From Paraburkholderia sp. (GTDB lineage: Bacteria; Pseudomonadota; Gammaproteobacteria; Burkholderiales; Burkholderiaceae), in the NCBI RefSeq assembly GCF_024281035.1, contig NZ_JAMXLH010000076.1:57548-121547 (forward strand): a stretch of DNA of 64,000 nt, read 5' to 3'. Made by a program: the position numbers and the translations under genes. A model generated the notes under the pieces. The model saw only the letters and a program-made list of their open reading frames with translations, was not told the DNA's origin and did no database searches. Every line of letters begins with the position of its first letter. The first letter of the stretch is position 1. This document shows positions 43,152-51,552 of this stretch, one piece after another.

Positions 43152-44404
43152 TCAGGTGCTCCTTCGTTGCCGCGGCGCGGCTTCGTCGCGCCGCCACTGC
43201 TGGTCTGGCCGGCTGCCGGCTGGTCCGGGCCGAGCGCGTCGTCGGCCTCTTCGTCGGCCTCGGCGTCGGCTACGGGGCCCTTGTCGAGTTCAGCCGGCAC
43301 ATCGAGATCGGTCGGCTCCATCGGCACGTCGCCGCCGTGCTCGCGAAAACGTTTGAGCTGGTAAACCCACGCGAGGACCTGCGCGACCGCGCCGTACAGC
43401 GGGCCCGGAATCTCGCGGTTCAGATCCACGTTGTGATAGAGCGCGCGGGCGAGCGGCGGCGCTTCGAGCAGCGGCACGTTGTGCTCCGTGGCGATTTCGC
43501 GGATCCGCGCCGCCACGAGGTTCACGCCCTTGGCGATCACTTTCGGCGCGCGCATCTGGCCGTCCGTGTACTGCAGCGCGACCGCGAAGTGCGTCGGGTT
43601 GGTCACGACCACGTCGGCTTTGGGCACCTGCGCCATCATCCGGCGGCGCGCCATCGCGCGCTGCTGCGCACGGATGCGGCCCTTCACGTGCGGATCGCCT
43701 TCGCTCTCGCGGTGCTCGCGCTTGACCTCTTCCTTCGTCATGCGCAGCTTGCGGTAGTAGCTCCAGAGCTGGTAGGGCACGTCGAGCGCGGCCACCACGA
43801 ACATCCCCGCGACGGTCGTGCCGCTGCAGACGGCGACGAGGCGAAACGCGTCGGCGAGCGCGCGCGGCGCGGGCTGGAGCGCGAGGCCCAGAATCTCTTC
43901 GTGCCGCTGCCAGACCGCCATGGTGCCGATCACGCCGACCACGAGCGTCTTCGCGAGCGACATGCCGAGCTGGATCGGCCCGTTCACCGAGAAGATGCGC
44001 CCCAGCCCCTCCATGGGGTTCAGGCGGCTGAATTTCGGTTCGAGCGATTTGGTGGAAAAGAGCCAGCCGCCGAGCGCCATCGGCGCGAGCAGGGCTGCGA
44101 CGCCCGTGAGCGCGAGCACCGGCATGACCGCGTAGAGTCCCTCGCGCACGGCCACGGCCACGCCGTTCAGCATGCGGTTGGTGTCGAACGCGCCCGCGTG
44201 GTTGAACGTGAGCGCGCTGCGCAGCATGGCCTGCAGATGCCCGCCAATCGTGTTCGAGAGCATCCACGTGCCGTAGAAGCCCGCCGAGAGCAGCGCGAAT
44301 GTGGAAAGCTCCCGCGAACGCGCAACCTGCCCCTCCTCCCGCGCCTTCTGGAGGCGCTTGGGAGTGGCGGATTCGGTTTTTTCGAGGTCGCTGTCCTCAG
44401 CCAC
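43148..44404 (-). CDS. flhB: FlhB, export-gate switch protein
   Basis: 418 residues. It begins AEDSDLEKTESATPKRLQKA, a FlhB hallmark. Four hydrophobic helices are followed by the self-cleavage site NPTH, with Asn at residue 269 as in E. coli. After the site come KVIAKGVNLVAARIREIATE and DLNREIPGPLYGAVAQVLAW. The C-terminal 50 residues are an acidic/Pro extension. It controls the hook-to-filament specificity switch with FliK. Confidence 0.97.
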   Translation of the reverse strand: MAEDSDLEKTESATPKRLQKAREEGQVARSRELSTFALLSAGFYGTWMLSNTIGGHLQAMLRSALTFNHAGAFDTNRMLNGVAVAVREGLYAVMPVLALTGVAALLAPMALGGWLFSTKSLEPKFSRLNPMEGLGRIFSVNGPIQLGMSLAKTLVVGVIGTMAVWQRHEEILGLALQPAPRALADAFRLVAVCSGTTVAGMFVVAALDVPYQLWSYYRKLRMTKEEVKREHRESEGDPHVKGRIRAQQRAMARRRMMAQVPKADVVVTNPTHFAVALQYTDGQMRAPKVIAKGVNLVAARIREIATEHNVPLLEAPPLARALYHNVDLNREIPGPLYGAVAQVLAWVYQLKRFREHGGDVPMEPTDLDVPAELDKGPVADAEADEEADDALGPDQPAAGQTSSGGATKPRRGNEGAPE

Positions 44405-44502
44405 GCTTGCTCCGGTCGGTGGCGCACGGCCTCGTCTGGCCGCACACGCCCTTTTTCAGTGACAGCAATTATTGCCGCGGCGCACCAGCGCCGATTGCCG
44501 GA

Positions 44503-44529
44503 GTAAGCCGGAGAAACGGGGGTATTTCG
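44503..44529. promoter_or_regulatory. Weak FlhDC-box-like element upstream of flhB
   Basis: TAAGCCGG and TATTTCG arms with an AAAC/GGGG centre resemble the elements before flgB/flgA and fliL. It lies about 99 bp before flhB, a class II gene. The match is poorer than the others, so this is a tentative call. Confidence 0.35.
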
Positions 44530-44560
44530 GGGAATGGGCCGGACCGGCGCTCGAGCCTTC

Positions 44561-44620
44561 CGGCGCCTGCATGGGCCTGCATGGGCCTGCATGGGCCTGC
44601 TCAAGCCTGCTCGGGCCTGC
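44561..44620. repeat. 10-bp tandem repeat between cheZ and flhB
   Basis: ATGGGCCTGC occurs three times exactly, flanked by further units ending in CCTGC. The array fills part of the 291-bp gap between the chemotaxis operon and flhB. A small hairpin CTGCCGG-CGCCGC-CCGGCAG adjoins it at about 44617-44636, downstream of cheZ, without a T-tract. No gene is visible in the gap. Confidence 0.85.
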
Positions 44621-44695
44621 CGGCGCCGCCCGGCAGCGGCAAGGGCGGCGGCCAGGCAGCGAAGTGCCGCTGGCGTGCCGCCCCGCGCGGGAGAG

Positions 44696-45445
44696 CTAGA
44701 AGCCGAGGCTGGCGAGCAGATCGTCGACCTGCTCCTGATCCTGCACGACGTCGGCCTTGCCTTCGGGGTTGATCTGCGGGCCGTTCAGCAGCGATGCGGG
44801 GCTGCCCGTCGGCGATTCGACGAGCTGCGCGGCCGTCGCCGCGAACTGCTCGCGCCGCTCCGGCGCGATGTTCTCGACCAGCACGCCGAGCAGTTGCTGC
44901 TCGATCAGGTACACGACCTCCATGATCTTCTTGATCACCTGGCCGGTGAGATCCTGGAAGTCCTGCGCGAGCATGATCTCCAGCAGTTGCTGGTTCGTCG
45001 CGATGGTGACCTGCGGCACGCCGTCGACGAACGCGCGCGTTTCGTCCATCAGCACGCGCACTTCCTCGCGGCCGATCGGCGCGTCGTACCACGTCGCCCA
45101 GCGCTCGGAGAGCGCGCGCGCGTCGCGTTCGAGTTGCTCCTGCATCGGCTTGGCGAGCTCGATGGCCGAGAGCACGCGCTCCGCGGCCTGCTCGGTCATG
45201 CTGGCGACGTAGCGCAGCCGCTCCCGCGCGTCGGGCACGGCTTCGGCCGCGCGCTCGATGTGCTTGTCGAAGCCGAGTTCGCGCATCGAGTCCCGCAACG
45301 TGCGCGTAACGTGGCCGATGCGTGCGAGGATGCGGTCGCCCGCGATCCCGGACAGGTCGCCCGGCAGGCCGTCCGCGCCTTCTTGCAGCTCATCAGGCAG
45401 ATCGCCAGGCAGCTCGTTGGCCTGCGCGCCGATATGCTCGTTCAC
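44696..45445 (-). CDS. cheZ: CheZ, CheY-P phosphatase
   Basis: 249 residues. It contains the active-site helix MLAQDFQDLTGQVIKKIMEV with the catalytic Gln, and a C-terminal CheY-binding tail (EQVDDLLASLGF). The N-terminal 30 residues are a Gly/Asp/Leu-rich repeat (LPGDLPDELQEGADGLPGDL). It is the last gene of the chemotaxis operon, one base after cheY2. Confidence 0.95.
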   Translation of the reverse strand: MNEHIGAQANELPGDLPDELQEGADGLPGDLSGIAGDRILARIGHVTRTLRDSMRELGFDKHIERAAEAVPDARERLRYVASMTEQAAERVLSAIELAKPMQEQLERDARALSERWATWYDAPIGREEVRVLMDETRAFVDGVPQVTIATNQQLLEIMLAQDFQDLTGQVIKKIMEVVYLIEQQLLGVLVENIAPERREQFAATAAQLVESPTGSPASLLNGPQINPEGKADVVQDQEQVDDLLASLGF

Positions 45446-45446
45446 G

Positions 45447-45842
45447 TCAGCTCCCCGTTTTTGCCATCTTTTCGAGGATCTTGTTCAGCTTCTCATCGAG
45501 CGTCGCCGCCGTGAACGGCTTCACCACATAGCCGCTCGCGCCAGCCTGCGCCGCCGCGATGATGTTTTCCTTCTTCGATTCCGCCGTCACCATCAGCACC
45601 GGCAGGTGCGTGAGGGTCGCATCGGCGCGGATTTCCTTGAGCATCGCGAGACCGTCGAGGTTCGGCATGTTCCAGTCGGAAATCACGAACTCGTAGTTGC
45701 CGCTGCGCAGGCGTGCGAGGCCCGCTGCGCCGTCTTCGGCTTCGTCGACGTTCGAGTAGCCCAGTTCCTTCAGCAGGTTGCGGACAATCCGGCGCATCGT
45801 CGGAAAATCGTCCACCACCAGAATCTTCATTCCCTTATCCAT
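45447..45842 (-). CDS. cheY: CheY, chemotaxis response regulator
   Basis: 131 residues. The phosphoacceptor Asp (residue 56, ISDWNMPNLDG), DD near residue 10, Thr (about 86, VTAESKKEN) and Lys (108, YVVKPF) are all present, offset by one from E. coli CheY. A GTG lies one codon earlier, but the ATG follows GGAGGAATGG at a normal distance. It binds FliM to trigger motor reversal. It is one of two receiver-only proteins in the window. Confidence 0.96.
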   Translation of the reverse strand: MDKGMKILVVDDFPTMRRIVRNLLKELGYSNVDEAEDGAAGLARLRSGNYEFVISDWNMPNLDGLAMLKEIRADATLTHLPVLMVTAESKKENIIAAAQAGASGYVVKPFTAATLDEKLNKILEKMAKTGS

Positions 45843-45926
45843 CACAGTTCCATTCCTCCAGGCTTGCCCCGGGCAATTATCCAGACTCGCATGCTACGAG
45901 GCCAGTCAAATTAGTTTTCCGTCGTT

Positions 45927-45963
45927 GCGCGCCTGTGCTGCGCGGCGCGCTTCGCAGGCGCGC
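45927..45963 (-). other. Long-loop inverted repeat between cheB and cheY
   Basis: GCGCGCCTG and CAGGCGCGC form a 9-bp stem around 19 nt, immediately after the cheB stop on the minus strand. There is no T-tract. It could attenuate readthrough or stabilise the 3' end so that cheY and cheZ are expressed differently; this is inference. Confidence 0.4.
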
Positions 45964-45964
45964 A

Positions 45965-47062
45965 TCATACCCGCTGTACGCGGTCTCCCATCTGCGCGAG
46001 ACGCGCCATCACGCGGCGGCTCATGTCCGAAAGCGGCGCGACTTCATCGGCGGCGCCCGCCGCAATCGCCTCGCGCGGCATGCCGAACACGATACAGCTC
46101 GCCTCGTCCTGCGCGAACGTGTACGCACCCGCGCGGCGCATGTCGAGCAGGCCCGCGGCACCGTCGCGGCCCATGCCCGTGAGGATCACGCCAATCGCGT
46201 TCTTGCCCGCGTGCTGCGCCGCCGAGCGGAACAGCACGTCGACCGACGGACGATGCCGGTTCACCGGCGGGTCGTCGGAGAGATGGGCAATGTAGTTCGC
46301 GCCGCTGCGCGCGAGCAAAAGGTGCGCGTGGCCCGGCGCGATATACGCGTGGCCCGGCAGCACGCGCTCGCCGTGCTCGGCTTCCTTCACGCTGATGCGG
46401 CACAGGCCGTTCAGGCGCTGCGCGAACGACTTCGTGAAGCCCGGCGGCATGTGCTGCGCGATCAGCACCGCCGGCGCATCGGGCGGCAGCGGCGTGAGCA
46501 CTTCGCGGATCGCTTCCGTGCCGCCCGTCGATGCGCCGATGATGATCAGCTTCTCGGTACTGAGCAGCGGATTGTTGATCATCGGCGCGTGGGCCGCAGC
46601 CGGGGGCGCGCCCGGCGCACCCGCATGGGCCGCAGCCGGTGCGGCGTGACGCGCCTGCACGCGCGCGCGCGCGGCGGCGCGCACCTTGTCCGCGAGCTTT
46701 TCCGCGTATTCGAGCATGCCGTCGCGAATGCCGACTTTCGGCTTCGTCACGAAATCGACGGCGCCCAGTTCGAGCGCGCGCAGCGTGATTTCGTTGCCGC
46801 GCTCGGTCAGCGACGACACCATCACGACCGGCATGGGACGCAGGCGCATGAGCTTCTCGAGAAAGTCGAGGCCGTCCATGCGCGGCATTTCCACGTCGAG
46901 CGTGAGAACGTCCGGGTTGTGCTGCTTGATCAGCTCACGCGCGACGAGCGGGTCGGGCGCGGTGGCGACGACCGTCATGTCCGGCTGATCGTTGATGATC
47001 TCCGTCATCAGACTGCGGATGAGCGCCGAATCGTCGACACAGAGAACCTTGATTTTTTGCAC
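45965..47062 (-). CDS. cheB: CheB, receptor methylesterase/deamidase
   Basis: 365 residues. The receiver domain has Asp56 (VLTLDVEMPRMDG). An Ala/Pro-rich linker leads to the esterase domain with the catalytic triad in IIGASTGGTEAI (Ser), LIAQHMPPGFT (His) and ILTGMGRDGAAG (Asp). It starts with GTG. The one chosen has GGAGG 10 bp upstream; another GTG three codons earlier overlaps the cheD stop (GTGA). Confidence 0.95.
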   Translation of the reverse strand: MQKIKVLCVDDSALIRSLMTEIINDQPDMTVVATAPDPLVARELIKQHNPDVLTLDVEMPRMDGLDFLEKLMRLRPMPVVMVSSLTERGNEITLRALELGAVDFVTKPKVGIRDGMLEYAEKLADKVRAAARARVQARHAAPAAAHAGAPGAPPAAAHAPMINNPLLSTEKLIIIGASTGGTEAIREVLTPLPPDAPAVLIAQHMPPGFTKSFAQRLNGLCRISVKEAEHGERVLPGHAYIAPGHAHLLLARSGANYIAHLSDDPPVNRHRPSVDVLFRSAAQHAGKNAIGVILTGMGRDGAAGLLDMRRAGAYTFAQDEASCIVFGMPREAIAAGAADEVAPLSDMSRRVMARLAQMGDRVQRV

Positions 47063-47067
47063 AGTGT

Positions 47068-47844
47068 TCACGCCTCCTCTACTGTCCTGGCGTTGTTTTG
47101 TCTGAGTGGCCGCTGCGGCGAGGAACCCGCCGCGCCGAAAAGTTCGACGCGGCTGCGAGTGCCCGCCTGCTGCGGTGAGGCCGGCTGCGGCGCGCGGGCT
47201 GCCGCGGCCCGCGTGCCCGCGAGTCCGAACAGCTCGACGCGCGCGCGCGCCTGGGCGAGCCTTTCGGCGCGCGCCTCGGGAGTTTGCCGCGCGAGCGCCT
47301 GTTCGCGCTCGGCGACGCCCGGATCCTGCGTGAGCCGCAGCTTTTTCACCATCACCTGGCCCGTATGCGGCAAGAACGCGATCTTGCGCGGATGCGTGCC
47401 CTGAAGATCCTCGGCGACGATGCGGATGTGTTCGGTCGCGAGATAGCGGCGCACGAACTCGGCGTTGCGGTCGCCGATATTCATCGTCGTCATGCCTGCG
47501 AGCACCGCCGCGCCGCCGAACACTTTCGCTTCGAAGCGCTCGCGCCGCCCGCCCGCCTTGATGAGCTCGTTGATGAGCACTTCCATCGCGTAGGCGCCGT
47601 AACGCATCGCGTCGGAGGCGGCCTGCGCGACATCGGCGCCGTCGTCGGGCAGCATGAAATGGTTCATGCCGCCGATCCCCGCCGTGCGATCTTGAATGCA
47701 CGCGGCCACGCACGAGCCGAGCACCGTCACGAGCACCATGTCCTCGGCGGTCGTATAGAACTCGTTCGGCAACAGCTTCACGCCCTGGCGGTGGAAGTGG
47801 TTGTCGTAATAGAGATTGGTCGCGATCGGCAGCGTGGTGCTCAT
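47068..47844 (-). CDS. cheD: CheD, receptor deamidase, with duplicated tail motif
   Basis: 258 residues, longer than the usual 160-230. Catalytic Cys45 (VLGSCVAACI) and His62 (GGMNHFMLP) are present, along with KVFGGAAVLAGMTTMNIGDR. The C-terminus carries RVELFG twice, at about residues 202 and 232, each followed by a Gly/Ala-rich piece. CheD deamidates receptor glutamines and can be bound by CheC or CheY-P in other bacteria. The start overlaps the cheR stop by four bases (ATGA). Confidence 0.93.
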   Translation of the reverse strand: MSTTLPIATNLYYDNHFHRQGVKLLPNEFYTTAEDMVLVTVLGSCVAACIQDRTAGIGGMNHFMLPDDGADVAQAASDAMRYGAYAMEVLINELIKAGGRRERFEAKVFGGAAVLAGMTTMNIGDRNAEFVRRYLATEHIRIVAEDLQGTHPRKIAFLPHTGQVMVKKLRLTQDPGVAEREQALARQTPEARAERLAQARARVELFGLAGTRAAAARAPQPASPQQAGTRSRVELFGAAGSSPQRPLRQNNARTVEEA

Positions 47845-48818
47845 GCGGGCGTTCCGATCGTGTCACCGACGCGGCGCGCGGCCGAGGTGGCCGTGGTGGT
47901 CGCGCTCGCCGCGGTGGTCGGGTTGGCCCGCTCCCGCGCCAGCTCGTAGACGGTCTGGCCGCGCAGCCGGAAAGCCTGCGTGACGTAAGTGAAGTTCTCC
48001 GAATGACCCGCGAACAGCAGCCCGTCCGGCTTCATCAGCGGTTCGAAGCGCGTGAGCACCCGCGACTGCGTCGGCTTGTCGAAATAGATCATCACGTTGC
48101 GGCAGAAGATCGCATCGAATTGCTGCCGCAAACCGTAGTCCGCGTCGGTGAGATTGAGCTGCTCGAAGCGGATCATCTGGCGCAACTCCGGGCGCACCTT
48201 CACGAATCCGTCGTGCGCGCCGGTGCCCTTCAGGAAGAAGCGCTTCAGACGCTCCGCCGAAAGGTGCTTCACCTGGTCGTAGGCGTAGACGCCCGCATTG
48301 GCCTTCGCGAGCACCTGGGTGTCGAGATCGGTTGCGAGCACGCGCGCGTCGCGCGCCGCACGGTCGCCGAGCGCCTCGATCAGCGTCATGGCGATCGAGT
48401 AGGGCTCTTCGCCCGTGGAAGCCGCCGAACACCACACCGAAACCGGTTGCGCGCGCCGCTTCACGAACTCCGCGAGAATCGGAAAGTGATGCGCCTCGCG
48501 AAAGAACGCCGTGAGGTTCGTGGTGAGCGCATTCGTGAACGCCTCCCACTCGAGCGCATCGTTGCCCTGTTCGAGCTGGTCGAGATAGTCGCGAAAGCTG
48601 TCGAGCCCGAGCGCGCGCAGGCGCCGCGCGAGACGGCTGTACGCCATGTCGCGCTTGTGGTCCGAAAGCGAAATGCCCGCGCGGCGATGGATCAGCGCGC
48701 GGATCCGCTCGAAGTCCGCCGAGGTGAAGTCGAAATCGCGGTTACCCTCGGCCGGCGCCGCGCTCGCGCGCATGGCGCGATCGGCGCGATCCTCTCGCCT
48801 TGAACGCGGATCGCTCAT
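47841..48818 (-). CDS. cheR: CheR, receptor methyltransferase
   Basis: 325 residues. The N-terminal helical domain (ADFERIRALIHRRAGISLSD) is followed by the SAM-binding domain with WCSAASTGEEPYSIAMTLIE and FDAIFCRNVMIYFDKPTQSR. It methylates receptor glutamates and should dock on the receptor C-terminal pentapeptide. The C-terminal Ala/Thr-rich tail is variable. A 160-bp gap with no gene separates it from the receptor gene upstream. Confidence 0.95.
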   Translation of the reverse strand: MSDPRSRREDRADRAMRASAAPAEGNRDFDFTSADFERIRALIHRRAGISLSDHKRDMAYSRLARRLRALGLDSFRDYLDQLEQGNDALEWEAFTNALTTNLTAFFREAHHFPILAEFVKRRAQPVSVWCSAASTGEEPYSIAMTLIEALGDRAARDARVLATDLDTQVLAKANAGVYAYDQVKHLSAERLKRFFLKGTGAHDGFVKVRPELRQMIRFEQLNLTDADYGLRQQFDAIFCRNVMIYFDKPTQSRVLTRFEPLMKPDGLLFAGHSENFTYVTQAFRLRGQTVYELARERANPTTAASATTTATSAARRVGDTIGTPA

Positions 48819-48978
48819 CGTCTTGCGCTCCCGGCGGATCCGGCCACACGCCCGGCCGCGCGCGCGGCGGTTTGCACAGCGCCATGCGAGCCGCGCCGTG
48901 CGGCCGTTTCGTCGACGGCGGCACGGTACGTTTCATCGCGGCCGTGGACACTCATGTGCATTGCGTAACTCTTCGGAT

Positions 48979-50793
48979 CTAGAACGTTTCCCAGTCGGCG
49001 TCCGCTGATGCGGCGCTCACGACCGGTTCGGCGCGCGCAGCAGCCTTCGGCGCCGGCCGCAGCAGAACCTGTTCGGCAGCAGGCTTCGGCGACGCTGCCG
49101 CTGCGGGTGCAGCTGCGCGCTTCGCGGCGGGCGCTGCCTGCGCGGCGTGCGTCACGACAGGCGCAGCCGACGCTGCCGACGTTGCCGCTGCCGGTACTGC
49201 CGCGGAGCGCACAGCCGTCGTGCGCGAGCGCGTGGACGCCGCGCCCGTGCGCCAGCTTCCGAGCACTGTCTGCAAATTGCGCGTCTGCTCTTCGAGCGAG
49301 GCCGCCGCGGCCGCCGCCTGTTCGACCAGCGCCGCGTTCTGCTGCGTGACCGTATCCATCTGCGTGACGGCGCGGTTCACCTGTTCGATGCCGCCCGACT
49401 GTTCCTCGGAGGCCGAACTGATCTCGCCCATGATGTCGGTGACGCGCCGCACGGCGAGGAGGATGTCTTCCATCGTCGTGCCCGCGCGGCCCACGAGCTG
49501 CGAGCCGCTTTGCACCTTCTGCGCGGAATCGTTGATCAGTTCCTTGATTTCCTTGGCCGCGCTCGCGCTACGCTGCGCGAGGCTGCGCACTTCGCCCGCG
49601 ACCACCGCGAAACCGCGGCCCTGCTCGCCCGCCCGTGCGGCTTCGACTGCCGCGTTGAGCGCCAGAATGTTGGTCTGGAAGGCGATGCCTTCGATCACGC
49701 TGATGATGTCGACGATCTTCGCCGAGCTGGCCGCGATGTCCTGCATCGTGTGCACCACTTCGCCGACCACTTCGCCGCCGCGCGTCGCGATATCCGACGC
49801 GTTGACCGCCAACTGGCTCGCCTGGCGTGCGTTTTCGGCGTTCTGCTTCACGGTGCCGGTGAGCTGCTCCATGCTCGACGCGGTTTCCTGCAGCGAGGCC
49901 GCCTGCTGCTCGGTGCGCTGCGACAGATCGGTGTTGCCCATCGCGATTTCGCGCGCGCCGATGTCGATCGAACCCGCGCCCGTATTCACCGCGTTCACGA
50001 GCGAGACAAGGCTCTCCTGCATGCGCTTGAGGCCCACGAAGAGACGGCCGATTTCGTTCGTGCGGTCGACCACGATGGACTTCGACAGATCGCCCTGCGC
50101 GATGCGCTCGCAGCAATCCACGGCTTCCTGGAGCGGTTGCACGATGAGCCCGCGCAGCGCGAAGCGGATCACGAGCACGACGACGAGCGCGACGGCGGAC
50201 ATGACGACGATCAACGTGCGCATGAACGCGATCCGCTCGCGCGCATCGGCTTCGCGCTGCTGCGCGCCGTTCTGCACAGCCTGGGCGAGCGGTGCCGCAA
50301 CGTTGTCGTAATCGACGAACATCGGGCTGATCTTCGTGTCGGCGAGCGCGTGATACGCCGTCTGATCGTTCGCGCGCAGCGCCGCGAGTTCGGGCTGCAC
50401 GCCGTCTTGCAGCAGCGTCGCGCGCTTTTGCGCGAGGGCGTCGAGCGCAGCGGCATCGACACCGCTCTTCGGCGCGGCCTGGAACACCTTCCACGCGTCG
50501 TTGCCCTTGGCGAGCAGTGCGTCGGCGCGATCGAGCGCCTGCTTCGATTCGTCGGCCTGGTTCGCGACGGCGAGCGCGCTCGCGCGCTCAAGCGAGATGC
50601 GCGCGCGCAGCAGATACGACGAGGCGTCGTTCAGCGAACGCATCGCGACGACGTCGCCGTGCGCAATCGCGCTCAGCGAATCGCCCGCGCTACCGAGCGC
50701 GAAAAGGCCTAGCGCACCGACCAGAAAGGTCAGCAGGATCTGTACGGCGCCGACGCCGGTTAGCGTCGCGCGGATCGACCACTTGTGCAGCAT
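48979..50793 (-). CDS. Methyl-accepting chemotaxis protein (Tar/Tsr type)
   Basis: 604 residues. Two transmembrane helices (about 13-33 and 193-212) flank a four-helix-bundle-type periplasmic domain. A HAMP segment and signalling hairpin with GIAFQTNILALNAAVEAARA follow. An Ala/Pro/Lys-rich linker ends in DADWETF: the terminal pentapeptide DWETF corresponds to the NWETF tether that binds CheR and CheB in enterics. It is the only receptor in the operon. The ligand is not predictable. Confidence 0.94.
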   Translation of the reverse strand: MLHKWSIRATLTGVGAVQILLTFLVGALGLFALGSAGDSLSAIAHGDVVAMRSLNDASSYLLRARISLERASALAVANQADESKQALDRADALLAKGNDAWKVFQAAPKSGVDAAALDALAQKRATLLQDGVQPELAALRANDQTAYHALADTKISPMFVDYDNVAAPLAQAVQNGAQQREADARERIAFMRTLIVVMSAVALVVVLVIRFALRGLIVQPLQEAVDCCERIAQGDLSKSIVVDRTNEIGRLFVGLKRMQESLVSLVNAVNTGAGSIDIGAREIAMGNTDLSQRTEQQAASLQETASSMEQLTGTVKQNAENARQASQLAVNASDIATRGGEVVGEVVHTMQDIAASSAKIVDIISVIEGIAFQTNILALNAAVEAARAGEQGRGFAVVAGEVRSLAQRSASAAKEIKELINDSAQKVQSGSQLVGRAGTTMEDILLAVRRVTDIMGEISSASEEQSGGIEQVNRAVTQMDTVTQQNAALVEQAAAAAASLEEQTRNLQTVLGSWRTGAASTRSRTTAVRSAAVPAAATSAASAAPVVTHAAQAAPAAKRAAAPAAAASPKPAAEQVLLRPAPKAAARAEPVVSAASADADWETF

Positions 50794-50882
50794 CTCAATG
50801 GCTCCTGTGCTGTGCGAAAGGTTCAGTGAGCGTCGCACAAATCGTTGTTTGCAGCGCGCCAAACAAAGGGCAGCTTGCCGCT

Positions 50883-50929
50883 CTTTTCGGCGGCTTGCCG
50901 CTCTTTCGCGCCGGCCCACCCGGTGGGCC
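50883..50929. repeat. Direct repeat and hairpin between cheW and the receptor gene
   Basis: CTCTTT preceded by GCTTGCCG occurs twice about 20 bp apart. A GGCCCACC / GGTGGGCC palindrome with a 1-nt centre follows at about 50913-50929. Both lie in the 160-bp cheW-mcp gap and do not encode a gene. The hairpin could act as an attenuator that sets receptor abundance relative to CheA and CheW. Confidence 0.5.
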
Positions 50930-50953
50930 ACCCCCGATACCGGTCGGCCGGGC

Positions 50954-51496
50954 CTACTTGGCGAGCGCCTCGATCAGCGCCATTTCGCGGCTCGTCATCA
51001 GCTTTTCGATGTCCATCAGGATCAGCATGCGGCCGTCCACCGTGCCGAGGCCCGTGAGGAATTCGGTGGTGAGCGTCGCGCCGAACTCCGGCGCGGGCAT
51101 GATCTGGTCCTGCTGCAGCGTGAGCACGTCGGACACGCCGTCCACGACCATGCCGACGACGCGATGCGCGACGTTCAGGATGATGACGACCGTCTGGTGG
51201 TCGTATTCGACGCGGCCCAGATGGAACTTGATGCGCATGTCCACGATCGGGACGATGATGCCGCGCAGGTTGATGACGCCCTTGATGAATTCGGGCGCAT
51301 TGGCGATGCGCGTCACGCTGTCGTAGCCGCGGATTTCCTGCACCTTGAGGATGTCGATGCCGTACTCTTCCGCGCCGAGCGTGAAGACGAGGAATTCCTG
51401 ACCGCCTGCTTCGGCTTGCTGCGCGTCGCGCCGGTGCGCGAGGGCCCCGCCGGCGCCGTTGCCGCCGTTGCCATTGATGGGTTGGACTTCTGCCAC
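50954..51496 (-). CDS. cheW: CheW, receptor-kinase adaptor
   Basis: 180 residues. The SH3-like fold is visible as FLVFTLGAEEYGIDILKVQE, FIKGVINLRGIIVPIVDMRI and TVDGRMLILMDIEKLM. A 30-residue Gly/Asn-rich N-terminal extension precedes it. It bridges the receptor to CheA. It follows cheA by 56 bp. Confidence 0.96.
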   Translation of the reverse strand: MAEVQPINGNGGNGAGGALAHRRDAQQAEAGGQEFLVFTLGAEEYGIDILKVQEIRGYDSVTRIANAPEFIKGVINLRGIIVPIVDMRIKFHLGRVEYDHQTVVIILNVAHRVVGMVVDGVSDVLTLQQDQIMPAPEFGATLTTEFLTGLGTVDGRMLILMDIEKLMTSREMALIEALAK

Positions 51497-51552
51497 GTTA
51501 GCCCCTGAACAGTTTGAATTGGGTTGCGAAAGTAAGTCTGAAGCGCCTGCGG

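Noticed and set aside
40830..43364. 844-codon plus-strand frame opposite flhA
   Set aside because: His/Arg/Asp-rich antisense of a conserved membrane protein, typical of high-GC genes.
49147..50712. 521-codon plus-strand frame opposite the chemoreceptor
   Set aside because: Shadow of the helical receptor repeat; no start context or homology pattern.
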